Source: Lichenostomus cassidix (Eukaryota; Chordata; Aves; Passeriformes; Meliphagidae). From it: a stretch of 64,000 nt of DNA. Made by a program: the position numbers and the translations under genes. The stretch covers positions 8,204,547 to 8,268,546 of the forward strand of contig CM039198.1 of the NCBI GenBank assembly GCA_008360975.2, read 5' to 3'. The stretch's first letter is position 1. Each line of letters opens with the position of its first letter. The notes beneath the pieces were generated by a model, which searched no databases, was not told where the DNA came from, and saw only the letters and a list, made by a program, of their open reading frames with translations. Shown piece by piece: positions 61,601-64,000 of this stretch.

Positions 61601-64000
61601 CCTACACACTATCAGGAGGCTAATTAGCAAGGAAGAAACCACACAACCTGCAGTAGAGGTATAAAATAGGACAAGTGTTCTGCACAGGCTTTATGTCCGC
61701 CCTGGAAAAAGCAGAGATGGCAGCATTTTGAGGACTCCAGATTTTGGCTGGGAGGGCTGAAAATATCAAGGGATAAAGTCTGCAGAACCACTGGGTTGGA
61801 AGGCTCACACCAGAACACCTTGTTTGGCATCACACTGTTTGCTTCTCCCAGTGACTAAACATTTTAATTTTCCCCTGCAAAGAGAGGCCTGGGTGCCTAC
61901 TGCCAGTTCTGCTGGAAGGGAGAACACAGACTGCAGCTGACTGGCTCACCAAGGGATTTCTTTCCTGGAGCTTTGAAATAAATGCCAACAGGTCTGATAG
62001 GAGGTGAGTTGTCTCATTTACACCAGAAGGTTGCTGTGATGGCAGCACCTGCAAGATGTGAGTGAATGAGTCAGGACTGAAGTGCTCACACAAGCAGGGG
62101 TGACCTGCAGGAAAGTATTAGGGAGGGGAGAATTATAAAATCATAGAAAGTTGAAAAGGGAAATGTTATTATCTATATGAAGGAGAAAAAACCTAAGCTG
62201 AGGCAAACATCAAGACAACCAATGCAACTCCCATTCTGTGAATAAGGAACAGAGTATAAAATGACTTTACAGAGACAGATGTACAAGGGAAAGCAGCCTT
62301 CTGGTGGAGAAGATATTCCTGTTTGGATTCTGCTGGAAGTTGGACCAGAAGATTACAATGGCCCCTCTAGCCTCACTCCATGTGTGTCTGCATAAATAAA
62401 TATAAACCCAAGAAAAGTTACCAAGGAAGATAAGAAAGCTCAGAATGACAACTGGGGTATGACTCCCGGGAAGCCTCAATAATTTAGATGTTTGTCAAGA
62501 CTTTCTCAACATAAAAGGATAGAATGAGAAATAAGTTTTGGTGCTATGCTCCAGTACTCCAGGGAAAAACAGCAAACAGAGGGAGGAGAGAATTGACAAA
62601 GTCACAAACTGCAAGTTTGGATCTTTAAATTAATAAATCATATCTAGATACATAGACACAAATCCACTTCTGAGAATTCAAAATATAGCAAGTATGACAG
62701 GCAAAAAAACCCCAGACAAAAACCCCAGATGTGTTGCTTACAAAGGGGTTAAGTGGAAACCCAAGGCAATGAAAATGCAGTCTGCACCCCAGCAGAAACC
62801 TGTACAAGTTTTATTTGGAACAATGGAGAGAACTTGTACAAAGAAAGAATTCAAAATAATTAAACAGCAACAGTGAGCTTGAGGTGTTTTAAAGGAAAAA
62901 TTAGTCTTCCAGCAGACATAATTGGACAGAATTATAAAAGCAACAAGCCAGACCTACTCCAAGTGGCTTGAAGCTTGGGAGCATACAGACACAGCTGGAT
63001 GAAGTAAGGCTTGAACCAGTCTGTATGCTCTGAGGGTGAGAGACTGGAAAAGATGAAAGGCTCAAATGAAGACAGACAGTTTCATCTAAAGCCCATCAGC
63101 TCACATCCAGCAGGACCTAATGGTGTCTGAGAGCCAGGATAGCACCACTGAGTGACATCAGGAATACAGGCTGACACATGGGGAAAGAAAGATGGAAATG
63201 GCAGCACAGGAGGAAGAGGTATAAAAGAAACTACATAAGGAGAGTGTATTTAAAGCTTCTCCTAAACATGATTCTTCCCTGGGAGGGTGGGGAGGGCCAC
63301 AGTTGCCCAGAAAAGCTGTGGCTGCCCCTGGATCCCTGCAAGTGTCCAAAGCCAGGTTGGACAGGGTTTGGAGCAACCTGGGGTAGTGGAGGGTGTCCCT
63401 GCCTGTGGCAGGAGGGACTGGATGATCCTCAAGGTCCTTTCCCACCCAAATCATTCTATGATCCATTCCATGACTCTACAGTTTCCCACAAACACTGGTC
63501 AGCTCTTGTTTCTAACATTTTTCAGTTTTTATCCTTTATTTTGGGTAAAGCTTCCACACATTACAATTTCTTCTTGAAGCTTTCCCTAAGGATTAACAGC
63601 ACAAAGAACTTCCTCACATTTACAGATGATGAGACATGTGAGAAGGCCTGGCTCAGAGCCCAGATCTCTCCACGGACATCGGATTTTTAACAGATTTTAT
63701 TGCAGCAAGAGAATCATTTTCCCTTCTCCCTCATTTCCCTCCCCTTTGAAAAAAAAAAAGAAAAAGGCACAATGAAGCTTCCAAAATAACATTTCTATTT
63801 GTCTGTCACTATGGCATGCTGTCCAACTATGCCAGCTCAGCACTCCTGCCCAGCTCTGGGCTTTGAGCAGCAAAGCCTTCCAAGCCTTCTCTGCCTCAGT
63901 TTCCCCAGTTCCCTGACCCTGAGCTGGACAAAATTCTTCTGTGCTCCAAATCCAAGCTCTGTGTGTTAAACTTTGCCATTCTAACTCCTCTTTGTGGGAG
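58629..64000 (-). other. OGFOD3 intron, more than 5.3 kb, runs off the right edge
   Basis: No exon for the residues expected just before SILDLHSG was found on the minus strand up to the window end. Apart from a CR1 piece at 63285-63477, nothing was recognised. Confidence 0.7.
63285..63477 (+). mobile_element. CR1 LINE, 3' end fragment
   Basis: Begins near GCCACAGTTGCCCAGAAAAGC and runs through 'ggctgcccctggatccctg', 'gtgtccctgcctgtggcagg' and 'ggatgatcctcaaggtcctt' to 'cattctatgatccattccatgactcta'. It is antisense to the OGFOD3 intron that contains it. Confidence 0.9.

Noticed and set aside
1..64000. Search for tRNA, rRNA, CRISPR arrays and prokaryotic operon features
   Set aside because: No cloverleaf with internal promoter boxes, no spaced identical repeats, and the sequence is clearly vertebrate nuclear DNA with introns and CR1 elements.

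Overview
The window looks like a piece of a bird nuclear chromosome. It is moderately AT-rich, gene-poor and intron-rich. It holds several 3' ends of CR1-type LINEs, the typical avian retroposon, and LTR-like repeats. No tRNA, rRNA, CRISPR array or prokaryotic operon was seen. Only two protein-coding genes can be supported, and most open frames elsewhere look like chance.

Gene 1, plus strand, 17421-18518, is a complete intronless coding sequence for a 365-residue rhodopsin-family GPCR recognised as a urotensin-II receptor (UTS2R). It sits in a sharp GC-rich island (about 16780-18500). The upstream part of the island carries GC boxes and a 42-bp minisatellite. An AATAAA at 19541 is the best candidate for the 3' end.

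Gene 2, minus strand, 38989-58628 and continuing beyond the right edge, is the C-terminal part of OGFOD3, a 2-oxoglutarate/Fe(II) dioxygenase-like membrane protein. Five exons are resolved (65, 57, 154, 124 and 137 nt of coding sequence). All introns between them are GT-AG, and the exons join in frame to 178 residues plus a stop. They carry an HxD iron pair, a distal His and an Arg likely to hold 2-oxoglutarate. The exons for the N-terminus and membrane anchor are not in the window.

The two genes are convergent. From memory, human 17q25.3 has the same UTS2R-OGFOD3 order and orientation, which supports both calls and suggests this UTS2R is the ortholog of the mammalian receptor. The two genes are not known to work in one pathway.

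Layout: 1-16780 is non-coding, with two related LTR-like copies in the same orientation (about 116-478 and 9762-10127), other LTR-like segments, and CR1 pieces. 16780-19560 is UTS2R with its CpG island and 3' UTR. 19560-37360 is non-coding, with a long CR1 piece, a perfect 21-bp hairpin at 23318-23369 and one unusually long orphan ORF at 24726. 37360-64000 is OGFOD3 exons, introns and probable 3' UTR. Nothing seen amounts to a new biological system. The most notable observations are local: tandem duplications around the UTS2R start, the perfect hairpin, and the LTR pair.
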